From Acidobacteriota bacterium (GTDB lineage: Bacteria; Acidobacteriota; Vicinamibacteria; Vicinamibacterales; SCN-69-37): DNA of 64,000 nt. The stretch lies in the NCBI GenBank assembly GCA_020853395.1, contig JADYYY010000002.1, positions 332,609-396,608 of the forward strand. Reading direction: 5' to 3'. The position numbers were made by a program, and so were the translations under genes. Positions within the stretch are counted from its first letter, which is position 1; the number at the start of each line of letters is the position of its first letter. The notes under the pieces were generated by a model. The model was not told the origin of the DNA. It worked only from the letters and a program-made list of their open reading frames with translations, and did no database searches. Shown piece after piece: positions 36,516-45,055 of this stretch.

Positions 36516-36668
36516 ATGCGCCTGGGCATCCCCGAGCTGCTCGTCATTCTCGCGATCATCGTGCTGATCTTCGGCGCGAGCCGCCTTCCCGAGCTGGGCA
36601 AGGGCATCGGCAAGGGCATCAAGAACTTCAAGGAAGCCACCCGCGAAGGCGGCGACAAGGACGCCTGA
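36516..36668 (+). CDS. tatA: Twin-arginine translocase subunit TatA
   Basis: TatA forms the protein-conducting patch of the Tat pathway. The 50-aa product is a minimal TatA: periplasmic start MRLGIPE, one membrane helix ([21 protein letters not shown]) and an amphipathic helix [14 protein letters not shown] with an acidic end. AGGAG (36505-36509) decides the ATG at 36516. No tatB or tatC is nearby. It is convergent with rnr, six bases apart. Confidence 0.95.
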   Translation: MRLGIPELLVILAIIVLIFGASRLPELGKGIGKGIKNFKEATREGGDKDA

Positions 36669-36674
36669 CGCCCG

Positions 36675-38945
36675 CTAACGTCGGCGGCGTCCGCTGCCCG
36701 CCTTCTTGCGGGCCCGCTCGCGTCGCCCCGGCCGGCTCTTCCCGCTCCGTTTCGGCGTCTCGGTGGCCGCCGCCGGCCGCCTGGTCCGCTCACCGGTTCT
36801 GCCCCGCCGCACGCTCTCGAGGATCTCCGAAATCCCCAGATCGATCTGTCGCCGCTCGAGATCGACGCGGATGACCTGCACCGTCAGCCGATCGCCCAGC
36901 CGATAGACGCGACGCGTGTGCTCGCCGCGAAGAATGTGGGCCGCCTCCACGAACCGGTAGTAGTCGTCGGCCATCGTCGAGACGTGGACCATGCCTTCGA
37001 CGAAGTGCTCCACGAGCTCGACGTAGAGGCCGAACGCGCTCACGCCGGTCACGTAGCCGTCGAACTCGTCGCCGACCTTGTCGGCCATGAACCGGACTTT
37101 CTTCCACTGGACCAGCTCGCGCTCGGCGTCGTTCGCGCGACGCTCGCGTTCCGAGGTGTGCCGCGCGACTTCGGGCAGGTCGTCGGACAGCTCGCTGCGG
37201 CGCTCGTCGGTCGGACCGCGGCGCGATTCGCGGAGCGCACGGTGCACGACGAGGTCGGGATAGCGGCGGATGGGCGACGTGAAATGCGTGTAGGAGGCGG
37301 CGGCCAGCCCGAAATGGCCGACGTTCGCCACGTCGTACCGCGCCTTCTGCATCGTCCGCAACAGCAGGAAGGCGATCGGCTTCTCCTCCGGCGTGCCTCG
37401 CAGCCGATCGATCAGCTTCTGGAAGTCCTTGGGCTCCGGGCGATCGGCGGTGCGCGAGAGCGAGTGGCCCAGCGTCGAGATGAACTCCTCGAACGTCTCG
37501 ACCTTCGCCGGATCGGGATCCTCGTGGATGCGGTACAGCGCCGGCATCCGGGCCTTCTCGAGGTGCGACGCGACCGTCTCGTTGGCCAGCAGCATGAACT
37601 CTTCGATGATCCGGTGCGCGACGTTGCGTTCGGCCGCGACGATCGCCTCGACCTGGCCCTCGTCGTCGAGCACGAACTCCGACTCCTGGAGATCGAAGTC
37701 GATCGATCCGCGCCGGCGCCGCCGGCCGTGGAGGATCTCGAAGAGCTCGTGCATCCGCTCGAAGATGGGCACGAGCTCGTGGTACTGCAGCATCACGTCC
37801 GCGTCGCGCTCGGTCAGGATCGCGTTGACGGCCGTATAGGTCATGCGCGCGTCGCTGTGAATGACGCCGTCGTGGATCTCGTACCGCACGATGGCACCCG
37901 AGCGCCGCTCGATCTCCATGAGGCAGGACTGCACCAGCCGATCGACGTGCGGGTTCAGGCTGCAGAGCCCGGTCGCGAGCTCTGACGGGAACATGTGAAC
38001 GGCACGATCCGGGAAGTACACCGACGTCCCGCGCTCGTAGGCTTCCGCGTCGAGCGCGCTGCCCTCGGCCACGTAATGCGCGACGTCCGCGATGTGCACG
38101 CCGAGCCAGAAGTTGCCGTTCGGCAGCCGGTCGATCGAGATCGCGTCGTCGAAGTCGCGCGCGTGCTCGCCGTCGATCGTCACGGTGGTCCACTGGCGGA
38201 AGTCCGTGCGTCCGGCGAGATCGCGCTCGCGGACCGCCTGCCCCAGCCGGCGCGCCTCGGCGATCGCCGGCTCGCCGTGCGTATCCGGCAGGTTGTACTT
38301 CCGGATGATGACGGCGGTGTCGACGCCGGGCGCGTCGAGCGAGCCGAGCACCTCGATGATCCGGCCCAGCGCCGGGCGCGTCGGCGTCGGCCACCGCGTG
38401 ATCTGCGCGGTCACCATCTGGCCCGGCTCCGCCCCGTGCGTCTCGCCGTCCGGCACGAACATGTCGATCAGCAGCCGGCGATCGAATGGCACGACGAACC
38501 CGCGGCGCGCGTCGTCGATCTCGTAGCGCCCGACGATGCGCTCGGCGCCGCGCTCGAGAATGCGCAGGATGCGCCCTTCGGCACGATCACCGTCGCCGCC
38601 GTGCTCGATGCGCACGACGACGCGATCGCCGTGCATCGCCTGGTTGAGGTTGTTGCCGGCGACGTAGATGCTGGCCGGCGCGCCGTCGGCTTCGGGCTCC
38701 ACGAACGCGAACCCTCGCGGGTTCGTGGAGACCCGCCCGACCACGAGGTTCATCCGGTCGGGCAAGCCGAACCGCTGCCCCCGGATTTCGATCAGCGAGC
38801 CGGCGTTGACGAGCGACCGCAGGTGCCGCCGGAATGTCGCGCGCTCCTCGCGCGGAATCCGCAGCAAACGCAGCAGCTCGCGGGCCGTGGCCGGATGATC
38901 GGCCCGATCACGAATCAGCCGGAGGACATCCTGTTCCGAGTGCAC
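36675..38945 (-). CDS. rnr: Ribonuclease R
   Basis: RNase R is a 3'-5' exoribonuclease able to degrade structured RNA. The 756-aa product has an N-terminal winged-helix, cold-shock domains, the RNB catalytic core with DHARDFDDAISIDRLPNG-type metal-binding Asp residues, and an S1 domain. A long basic tail ends it (RRGRTGERTRRPAAATETPKR and on). The start is GTG at 38945, exactly six bases after a TAGACT, predicting leaderless mRNA. Confidence 0.95.
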   Translation of the reverse strand: MHSEQDVLRLIRDRADHPATARELLRLLRIPREERATFRRHLRSLVNAGSLIEIRGQRFGLPDRMNLVVGRVSTNPRGFAFVEPEADGAPASIYVAGNNLNQAMHGDRVVVRIEHGGDGDRAEGRILRILERGAERIVGRYEIDDARRGFVVPFDRRLLIDMFVPDGETHGAEPGQMVTAQITRWPTPTRPALGRIIEVLGSLDAPGVDTAVIIRKYNLPDTHGEPAIAEARRLGQAVRERDLAGRTDFRQWTTVTIDGEHARDFDDAISIDRLPNGNFWLGVHIADVAHYVAEGSALDAEAYERGTSVYFPDRAVHMFPSELATGLCSLNPHVDRLVQSCLMEIERRSGAIVRYEIHDGVIHSDARMTYTAVNAILTERDADVMLQYHELVPIFERMHELFEILHGRRRRRGSIDFDLQESEFVLDDEGQVEAIVAAERNVAHRIIEEFMLLANETVASHLEKARMPALYRIHEDPDPAKVETFEEFISTLGHSLSRTADRPEPKDFQKLIDRLRGTPEEKPIAFLLLRTMQKARYDVANVGHFGLAAASYTHFTSPIRRYPDLVVHRALRESRRGPTDERRSELSDDLPEVARHTSERERRANDAERELVQWKKVRFMADKVGDEFDGYVTGVSAFGLYVELVEHFVEGMVHVSTMADDYYRFVEAAHILRGEHTRRVYRLGDRLTVQVIRVDLERRQIDLGISEILESVRRGRTGERTRRPAAATETPKRSGKSRPGRRERARKKAGSGRRRR

Positions 38946-38951
38946 GCGAGC

Positions 38952-38957
38952 AGTCTA
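38952..38957 (-). promoter_or_regulatory. -10 box of rnr (leaderless)
   Basis: TAGACT on the minus strand is followed by six bases and the GTG start at 38945. Confidence 0.55.
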
Positions 38958-39043
38958 AGGCATCGGGACATCCGCCCGTCGGCTGCCGCTCGCTCCGATC
39001 GGCGGACCGGCTCAGAGCGGCGGCCGACGCGGCTGACCCGGTG

Positions 39044-39448
39044 CTATCCGCCGGCCTTCGTGAGCGCCTCGAAGGCCTGATCGGCGGCGAAGTGGGCTTT
39101 CGTTTGATCGAAGGCGGCTGACGCCTGTTGGGCATCGCTGAGATGCGTGATGGCGATTTCGAGCCGCCCCGCTTGATCGACCAGGCCCATCTGCCGGAGC
39201 TGGGCCTGGATCTGCCCGATCAGATCGCGCGAGCGCTGGAACCGCTCGACGGCGTTGCCGAAGTTGCTCTGGTAGAGGCTCACGCGGCCGTCGAGCACCT
39301 GGGCCCGCGCTTCCGCGAACTCGGCGCGCATCACCGTCCGCTGCTGCTCGAGCTCGAGCGCGGAGCGTCCCGACGCCCCTGCCATCCAACCCGCCCCGGC
39401 CGCGACGACGAGCGAGAGCAGCAGGATCCCGATGAGCTTCAAGGACAT
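39044..39448 (-). CDS. Membrane-anchored coiled-coil protein, 134 aa
   Basis: I do not recognise this protein. It starts with an uncleaved-looking hydrophobic anchor (LIGILLLSLVVAAGAGWMAG, residues 5-24). Helical, Gln/Ala/Glu-rich sequence without Pro follows (ALELEQQRTVMRAEFAEARAQVL and IGQIQAQLRQMGL), likely a coiled coil in the periplasm. TAGTAT lies seven bases before the ATG, close to the leaderless spacing of other genes here. It stands alone between rnr and the glycerate kinase. Confidence 0.75.
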   Translation of the reverse strand: MSLKLIGILLLSLVVAAGAGWMAGASGRSALELEQQRTVMRAEFAEARAQVLDGRVSLYQSNFGNAVERFQRSRDLIGQIQAQLRQMGLVDQAGRLEIAITHLSDAQQASAAFDQTKAHFAADQAFEALTKAGG

Positions 39449-39505
39449 GGGCCAAATACTACGCGACTTCCGAACAGCCGGCGCCCGGAACCCTGGTCTC
39501 GCCGC

Positions 39506-40741
39506 TCAGCGTGCCTGCGGTAGCAGCACGACCTGGAGGTCGCCGACGTTCGTCCCCGTCGGTCCGGTGCGGATGAGGCATCCGAGGCGGTCGAGCAGCG
39601 GGTAGGCATCGTTGCGGTCGAGCGCATCGGCAATGGTGGCCGCCGCACCTGCGCCCAACTGCTGGACGGTGCCGGCGTCGACGAACGCGCCGGCCGCGTC
39701 GGTCGGGCCGTCGACGCCGTCGGTGCCGATGCTGGCGAGCGCGGCTGGCGCGAGCCCGGCGAGCAGTTCCATCGCCGCGATCGCGACTTCCTGGTTGCGT
39801 CCACCCCGGCCGTGGCCCTTCACCTTCACGGTGGTTTCGCCCGAAGTGATGAGACAGTGCGGACGCTCGAGCGTTCGCACGCGATCGACCAGATCGCGCC
39901 CCGCGTGACGCGCCTCGCCGATCGTCGGCGCCTTGACGAGCGTGACGTCGTATCCGAGGCGACGGGCTACCTCGGCAGCGGCGCGCATGGCGTCGTGACG
40001 CGAGCCAACGATCCAGTACGCCGCCTGCCGCAGCCTGGGATCGCCGGATGGCACCGGTCCTTCCACGCGGCCCGCCTGGCCGGCCTCGAGATGCCTCATC
40101 ACGGCCGGAGGCAACTCGCCACGCAGGGCGTGTCGATCGATCACCCGGAGCGCGTCGGCGAACGTCGAGTCGTCGGCCGACGTGGGGCCCGACCCGATCA
40201 CCCTGGGATCGTCTTCGACGGGTGTGCAGACGTCCGAGATGGCGAGCGTGATCGACCGTCCGGCGCGCGCCGCGAGCTGGCCCCCCTTCACCGCCGACAG
40301 ATGGCGGCGGACGACGTTCAGCTCGGCGATGTCGAGGCCGGCGCGCAACAGCCGTCGCGTCGCCGCGAGCTTCTCGTCAATGGTCAGACCGGGTGCCGGC
40401 ACGGCCAGCATCGCCGACGCGCCCCCGGAGAGACAGACGAGCAGCAGGCCGCCGGCGGCTCGCGTGTCGTCGGCGAGGGCCAGCGCCGCGCGGCCCGCAG
40501 CCTCGCTTCCGGCAGACGGCGTCGGATGGGTGCCGGCATACGCCTGCCAGCGCGCGGGCAACGGCGCGTCGGCAGCGGCGGTCATCACGCCTGCGGCCAT
40601 GCGCCCGCCGATGGTTTGATCAACCGCCGTCGCCATCCCGACGGCCGCCTTGCCGGCGGCCACGACACGAACGGCGCGTTCGCGGCCGAGCGTCTCGTCG
40701 ATGTCGACGAGGGCGCGCGCGGTCAGACGACGAGCGTCCAC
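39506..40741 (-). CDS. gckA: Glycerate 2-kinase, MOFRL family
   Basis: The enzyme phosphorylates D-glycerate to 2-phosphoglycerate. The 411-aa sequence has RVVAAGKAAVGMA near the start, LSGGASAMLAVPAPGLT, and SDVCTPVEDDPRVIGSGPTSAD. The MOFRL domain has LITSGETTVKVKGHGRGGRNQE, GTDGVDGPTDAAGAFVD and TGTNVGDLQVVL. The first usable start is GTG at 40741. The frame is open upstream and reads LRQHLSAIVSAAVSAVD, which looks like the missing family N-terminus but has no ATG/GTG/TTG. An in-frame ATT (40798-40796) overlaps the stop of the preceding gene. Confidence 0.92.
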   Translation of the reverse strand: MDARRLTARALVDIDETLGRERAVRVVAAGKAAVGMATAVDQTIGGRMAAGVMTAAADAPLPARWQAYAGTHPTPSAGSEAAGRAALALADDTRAAGGLLLVCLSGGASAMLAVPAPGLTIDEKLAATRRLLRAGLDIAELNVVRRHLSAVKGGQLAARAGRSITLAISDVCTPVEDDPRVIGSGPTSADDSTFADALRVIDRHALRGELPPAVMRHLEAGQAGRVEGPVPSGDPRLRQAAYWIVGSRHDAMRAAAEVARRLGYDVTLVKAPTIGEARHAGRDLVDRVRTLERPHCLITSGETTVKVKGHGRGGRNQEVAIAAMELLAGLAPAALASIGTDGVDGPTDAAGAFVDAGTVQQLGAGAAATIADALDRNDAYPLLDRLGCLIRTGPTGTNVGDLQVVLLPQAR

Positions 40742-40793
40742 GGCTGAAACAGCCGCCGAGACGATAGCCGAGAGGTGCTGACGAAGGACGGTG

Positions 40794-41108
40794 CTAATGG
40801 AGGGTGTGCGGATCGGTCCAGGCGGACAGTTTCGTGACGGTGTCGATCTGCCGTAGCAGCTCGCCGATCTTCTGACAGGCGTCGTCTCGCTGGCAGAGCG
40901 AATCCAGATTGGCCATGACCCGGCTGATGGCGTCCTCCACCTGGGTGATCGCCGTATCCGAGAAGTACTCGCGCTGCTGCTCGAGGCAGCGATGGTGTTT
41001 GAGGAACTCTTCGCGGAAGAACTCGGCGAGACAGCTACAGGCGGATCTGCGACTCAAACCGTTCAGACCTGAAACGTCGACGGAAGTCGGACGACTCTTC
41101 AAGGCCAT
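40794..41108 (-). CDS. Hypothetical protein, about 104 aa
   Basis: I do not recognise this soluble helical protein. It has three Cys in the N-terminal half (RRSACSCLAEFF and RCLEQQ) and two near CQRDDACQKIGELL. The sequence FFREEFLKHHRCLEQQREYF and its lower GC than the neighbours look genuinely coding. An upstream TTG would lie inside a near-consensus promoter, so the ATG at 41108 is the likely start. It lies between gatB and glycerate kinase and may be co-transcribed with the kinase. Confidence 0.65.
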   Translation of the reverse strand: MALKSRPTSVDVSGLNGLSRRSACSCLAEFFREEFLKHHRCLEQQREYFSDTAITQVEDAISRVMANLDSLCQRDDACQKIGELLRQIDTVTKLSAWTDPHTLH

Positions 41109-41124
41109 CAGCAGGAGCACTTCG

Positions 41125-41153
41125 AGTGTACTTGCCTGCCGTACCTGTGTCAA
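41125..41153 (-). promoter_or_regulatory. Near-consensus sigma-70 promoter after gatB
   Basis: TTGACA (41153-41148), a 17-base spacer and TACACT (41130-41125) on the minus strand make one of the best promoters in the window. It drives the 104-aa gene and probably the glycerate kinase. Confidence 0.8.
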
Positions 41154-41175
41154 TCGAGTATCGAATCAGGGTGCC

Positions 41176-42618
41176 TCATGCCGAGAGCCGCTGCTTCAGC
41201 AGATCGGTGACGACCTTGGGGTTCGCTTTCCCGCCGCTCGCCTTCATCACCTGGCCCACGAGGAACCCGAGCGTGTTGGTCCGGCCAGCGCGGTACTGCG
41301 CGACGGCATCGGGATGCCGGGCCAGCACATCGTCGGCCAGGGCAGCCAGTGCAGCGCTGTCGGCGATCTGCGCAAGCCCTTCGGCGTCGATGATCGCCTG
41401 GGCGCGCTGGCCGGTCGTCCACATCTTGTCGAACACGTCCTTCGCCACCGTGCTGCTGATGACCCCACGCTCGGCCGCGACGATGAGCTCGGCCAGCGCG
41501 TCGGCCGGGACCGGCACGCGGGCCATGTCGTCTTCGCCGAGGTCCTTCAGCCGGCGGCGTATTTCGCCCTGCATCCAGTTGCTGGCGGCCTTGGCGGGCG
41601 CACCCGCCCCGACGACGGCCTCGAAGTAGTCTGCCCCGCCGTCGAGGAGCCGTACGAGCAGGTCGGCGTCGTACTCGCCGAGCCCGTGCGCCGCGACCAG
41701 CCGCTCTTTGCGCGCTTCAGGAAGCTCGGGCAGGGCCGTGCGAATCTCGGCGATCCAGGCCTCGGGCACGTCGAGCGGCGGCAAATCGGGCTCCGGGAAA
41801 TAGCGATAGTCGTGCGCTTCCTCCTTTCCGCGCATCGGCGTCGTCTCGCCGGTCTCGCTGTCGAAGAGCCGGGTCTCCTGGTGCACGTGCCCGCCGCGCG
41901 ACAGGACGTCGATCTGGCGATCGATCTCGTACGCGATCGCTTTCTGGACGTAACGGAACGAGTTGACGTTCTTGATCTCGGTCTTCGTGCCGAGCGTGGC
42001 CGACCCCACGGGCCGCACGGAGACGTTCGCATCGCAGCGCAGGCTGCCTTCTTCCATGTTGCCGTCGTTGGCGCCCACGGCGACGAGAATCTCTCGCAGT
42101 CTCGAGAAGCACTCCGCGGCGTCCGCCGCCGAACGCAGCTCGGGCTCCGTCACGATCTCGATGAGCGGCACGCCGCTGCGATTGAAGTCGAGCGAGGTCG
42201 TGCGCGCCGAGTCCGGCAGCCCATGGTGGAGCGACTTGCCGGCATCCTCTTCCATGTGAATCCGCGTGAGGCGGATGGCCTCCTGCCCGGCCGGCATCGG
42301 AATGGCGCCGCCGCGGGCGAGCGGCAACTCGTACTGGGAGATCTGGTATCCCTTCGGCAGGTCGGGGTAGAAGTAGTTCTTGCGGGCGAACACCGACCGC
42401 GGCTGGATGGCGCTGCCGAGCGCGAGCGCGACGCGGACGGCCAGCTCGACGGCCCGGCGGTTCAAGACCGGCAACGCGCCGGGCAGCCCGAGGCACACCG
42501 GACAGACCTCGGTGTTCGGCGGCGCGCCGAAGGCCGTGGCACATCCGCAGAAGATCTTGGTTGCGGTCGAGAGTTGCGCGTGGACTTCCAGGCCGATGAC
42601 GGGTTCGAACGCGGACAT
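41176..42618 (-). CDS. gatB: Asp/Glu-tRNA amidotransferase subunit B
   Basis: GatB, with GatA and GatC, amidates misacylated Glu-tRNA(Gln) or Asp-tRNA(Asn). The 480-aa product has PVIGLEVHAQLSTATKIFCGC, CPVCLGLPGALPVLN, LPKGYQISQYELPLARGG, EEDAGKSLH and the YqeY-like tail with LGFLVGQVMKASGGKANPKVV. The ATG at 42618 is preferred over a GTG at 42624 because TAAGAT lies exactly six bases before it. gatA and gatC are not in the window. Confidence 0.95.
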   Translation of the reverse strand: MSAFEPVIGLEVHAQLSTATKIFCGCATAFGAPPNTEVCPVCLGLPGALPVLNRRAVELAVRVALALGSAIQPRSVFARKNYFYPDLPKGYQISQYELPLARGGAIPMPAGQEAIRLTRIHMEEDAGKSLHHGLPDSARTTSLDFNRSGVPLIEIVTEPELRSAADAAECFSRLREILVAVGANDGNMEEGSLRCDANVSVRPVGSATLGTKTEIKNVNSFRYVQKAIAYEIDRQIDVLSRGGHVHQETRLFDSETGETTPMRGKEEAHDYRYFPEPDLPPLDVPEAWIAEIRTALPELPEARKERLVAAHGLGEYDADLLVRLLDGGADYFEAVVGAGAPAKAASNWMQGEIRRRLKDLGEDDMARVPVPADALAELIVAAERGVISSTVAKDVFDKMWTTGQRAQAIIDAEGLAQIADSAALAALADDVLARHPDAVAQYRAGRTNTLGFLVGQVMKASGGKANPKVVTDLLKQRLSA

Positions 42619-42624
42619 CGGCAC

Positions 42625-42630
42625 ATCTTA
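42625..42630 (-). promoter_or_regulatory. -10 box of gatB (leaderless)
   Basis: TAAGAT on the minus strand, then six bases, then the ATG at 42618. Confidence 0.55.
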
Positions 42631-42708
42631 TTCCCGGACCGCCGCGTGATCGTGCGCGTCGCCCCTGCGGTGTGTCGAGCCTGGCGTCACCGGCCGATAG
42701 GCGGATCA

Positions 42709-43725
42709 GTGCGTGCTCTCGCTCCATGCCGTCGCGTGCTCGTCGCCGTGCTCGCCGTGTCGACCGCCGCGTGCATCGGCCCTCGCACGCCCGCGCCGAC
42801 TCGATCCGCGCCGACCATCCCGGAGACCGTCCGCGTCAAGACCGGCGGCCGTATCGTGACCGTCCCGTTCGAGAGCTACGTGCTCGGGTCCGCGCTCTCG
42901 GAGGTCTCTCCAGTCGGCGAGTCGCCCGACGCAGCGGCCCGCATCTTCGCCGTGCAGGCGATCGTTGCTCGCACGTATGCCCTGGCCCACCTGGGTCGCC
43001 ATCGCGAAGAGGGCTTCGACCTCTGCGACACGACGCACTGCCAACTGTACGAACCGGCGCGGATCAGGACCTCGCGGTTCGCCGACCTCGCGCGGCGCGC
43101 CGTCGAGAGCACGCGACACACCATCCTTTTGTACGACGGGCGTCCTGCCGACGCCGTCTACCACGCGGACTGTGGCGGCCATACGGCGTCAGCCGATGCG
43201 GTCTGGGGCGGCCGGCCCGTCGCCTACCTCACCGGGGCCGATGACGACGTCCCCGCGGCGGCGCACCGGACGTGGGAGTACGCCGTGTCGGCCGCGCGGC
43301 TGCAGGCGGTGCTCGGCGACGACGCGCGGACGCGAACGGGGGGGCGGCTCCAACGCATCACGATCGCGACACGGGACGCCAGCGGGCGCGCCGACACGGT
43401 GGAGATTCGAGGGCAACGCGCCGCGACCGTGAGCGCGACGCTGTTTCGCGCCATTTTGGCCCGGGCCTTCGGCGAGCGGTCGATCATGAGCACGCGCTTC
43501 TCGCTCGCGCAACAGGGACCGGAGTACCGGTTCACCGGAACCGGCTTCGGTCACGGCGTCGGCCTGTGCCAGATCGGGGCCGCGGCACGTGCCCGCCGAG
43601 GAACGCCCGCCGAGATGATTTTTGCGGCATACTTTCCAGGAACCCGTCTCACGGCGATTGGCACGAGCGGCCGGGCCGCCACCGACGGGCCGCTGCCGTT
43701 TCCCGGCCTGGTGAGATCCCCGTAA
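42709..43725 (+). CDS. SpoIID/LytB-domain lipoprotein
   Basis: SpoIID-family proteins bind or cleave peptidoglycan glycan strands. The roughly 338-aa product begins with a probable lipoprotein signal (VLVAVLAVSTAAC, Cys near residue 23). The SpoIID core follows: VPFESYVLGSALSEVSPVGESPDAAARIFAVQAIVARTYAL in outline, YHADCGGHTASADAVWGG, and GTGFGHGVGLCQIGAAARARRG. The start is GTG at 42709 or 42736. It is divergent from gatB and lies 40 bases before the sigma factor gene. Confidence 0.87.
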   Translation: MRALAPCRRVLVAVLAVSTAACIGPRTPAPTRSAPTIPETVRVKTGGRIVTVPFESYVLGSALSEVSPVGESPDAAARIFAVQAIVARTYALAHLGRHREEGFDLCDTTHCQLYEPARIRTSRFADLARRAVESTRHTILLYDGRPADAVYHADCGGHTASADAVWGGRPVAYLTGADDDVPAAAHRTWEYAVSAARLQAVLGDDARTRTGGRLQRITIATRDASGRADTVEIRGQRAATVSATLFRAILARAFGERSIMSTRFSLAQQGPEYRFTGTGFGHGVGLCQIGAAARARRGTPAEMIFAAYFPGTRLTAIGTSGRAATDGPLPFPGLVRSP

Positions 43726-43765
43726 ACGCCCGCTGATTTGTGACGTAACTATGGCAGGAGACTCC

Positions 43766-44413
43766 ATGAGCGGTCGGGAAGAAGACGCCCGGGTCGCCGT
43801 GGAGATCAAGGCGCTCCAGGCGGGCGGCCGCCTGGCGGAAGCGCGCGAGCGCTTTGCCGAGCTCATCGGCCGGCATCAGCGGCGCGCCGTCAGGATTGCG
43901 CTGCATTACTTGCGCAATGCCGCCGACGCCGACGAGGCCGTGCAGGACGCCTTCGTGAAGGCCTACATGCACTTCGGGACGTTTCGTGAAGACCTCCCCT
44001 TCGAGGTGTGGTTCACGCGCATCCTGATCAATGGGTGCCTGGATCGGCTGAAGGCGAGGCGGCGGAGGGAACGCTGGATCGCGCCGGCCTCGGTCGACGC
44101 GTTCGGGACCGAACGGGATCCGGCGGAGTACCTGCCGTCGCGCGGGCCGAGCCCCGAGGACCAGGTGCTCTCGTCCGAGCGGCGCCGCCAACTGCTCGGC
44201 GCGCTGTCCAAGCTTCCGGAACGGCAGCGGCTCGTCTTCACGCTGAGCCATCTCGAGGGGCGATCGTCGCGCGACGTGAGCGCGATGACCGGGCTGAACG
44301 AATCGACGGTGCGGGTGCATTTGTTTCGGGCGATCCGCCGGCTCCGGACGCTGTTGAACGTCCCGGCGCCGGCAACATCGTCCAGTGGGAGAAGTAGCCA
44401 TGCGGCTCGTTGA
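43766..44413 (+). CDS. ECF-type RNA polymerase sigma factor
   Basis: The 215-aa product has sigma-2 (LRNAADADEAVQDAFVKAYMHFGTFRED) and sigma-4 (LPERQRLVFTLSHLEGRSSRDVSAMTGLNESTVRVHLFRAIRRLR) regions and no sigma-3, so it is a group 4 sigma factor. AGGAG (43756-43760) decides the ATG at 43766 over an ATG at 43751. It overlaps the anti-sigma gene by 14 nt. Confidence 0.93.
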   Translation: MSGREEDARVAVEIKALQAGGRLAEARERFAELIGRHQRRAVRIALHYLRNAADADEAVQDAFVKAYMHFGTFREDLPFEVWFTRILINGCLDRLKARRRRERWIAPASVDAFGTERDPAEYLPSRGPSPEDQVLSSERRRQLLGALSKLPERQRLVFTLSHLEGRSSRDVSAMTGLNESTVRVHLFRAIRRLRTLLNVPAPATSSSGRSSHAAR

Positions 44414-45005
44414 TGCCATCCTCCGCCAGGGTCACCTCTCCGAGGCGGCGCTCGTGGACGCGCTGATCACGGGTGAGCGCCCGGCGCATCTCGACCAGTG
44501 CGACATCTGCGGCGAGCGCGCGCTGGCGTTCGGCCGCGGCCTCGACGCCATTCGATTTGCCGCGACGACCGCGGCCGACGAGCTGTTCCCGCCCGACCGG
44601 CTCGCCGGGCAACAGGCCCAGATCCTGCGGCGGCTCGAGCAGCTCGACGAGCCCGCCAAGGTGATCGCGTTTCCGGCCGCCCCCGCGGCGATGCCCCGAG
44701 CCGCGTCGCGGTATCGGGTGGCCCCGGGCTGGCTTGGCGTGGCGGCCGCGGCCGGGCTCATCATCGGCGCCATCGGCGGACACGGTACGGCCAAGCTGTC
44801 GAGCCGGCCGTCGCCCCAGGCTCCCTCGAGCGTCGCCAGCGAACCGGCGACAGGTCAGCCCGCAGAGGCCGATCGCGGGAGCACGGCGAACGCCTCGGTG
44901 TTCGACATGGATCTGGAATCGTTCATCCCGGAGCCGCTCGGCGCGATCAACGAGCTGACGCCCCGCACGACCGTCGCGGTGAGGCTGAGCGCCTCGGCAC
45001 GATGA
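44400..45005 (+). CDS. Zinc-type membrane anti-sigma factor
   Basis: This 201-aa protein has the ZAS motif H-x3-C-x2-C (His30, Cys34, Cys37), a helical sigma-binding region, one transmembrane helix near 110-127 and a periplasmic tail of about 75 residues. Such proteins hold an ECF sigma at the membrane until a redox or envelope signal releases it. A GGAGA-type site supports the ATG at 44400; a GTG at 44385 is also open. It ends 37 bases before ispH. Confidence 0.85.
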   Translation: MRLVDAILRQGHLSEAALVDALITGERPAHLDQCDICGERALAFGRGLDAIRFAATTAADELFPPDRLAGQQAQILRRLEQLDEPAKVIAFPAAPAAMPRAASRYRVAPGWLGVAAAAGLIIGAIGGHGTAKLSSRPSPQAPSSVASEPATGQPAEADRGSTANASVFDMDLESFIPEPLGAINELTPRTTVAVRLSASAR

Positions 45006-45013
45006 GAACGCGG

Positions 45014-45055
45014 TAGAATGAGGGGATGCCCGACCGCGCGCAATGCCGTCCGTAA
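45014..45055 (+). promoter_or_regulatory. -10 box and leaderless 9-codon uORF before ispH
   Basis: TAGAAT (45014-45019) is followed by exactly six bases and ATG at 45026. That ATG opens MPDRAQCRP and ends with TAA at 45053-45055, overlapping the ispH start (45043) in another frame. The arrangement copies the leaderless genes of this window. Confidence 0.5.
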
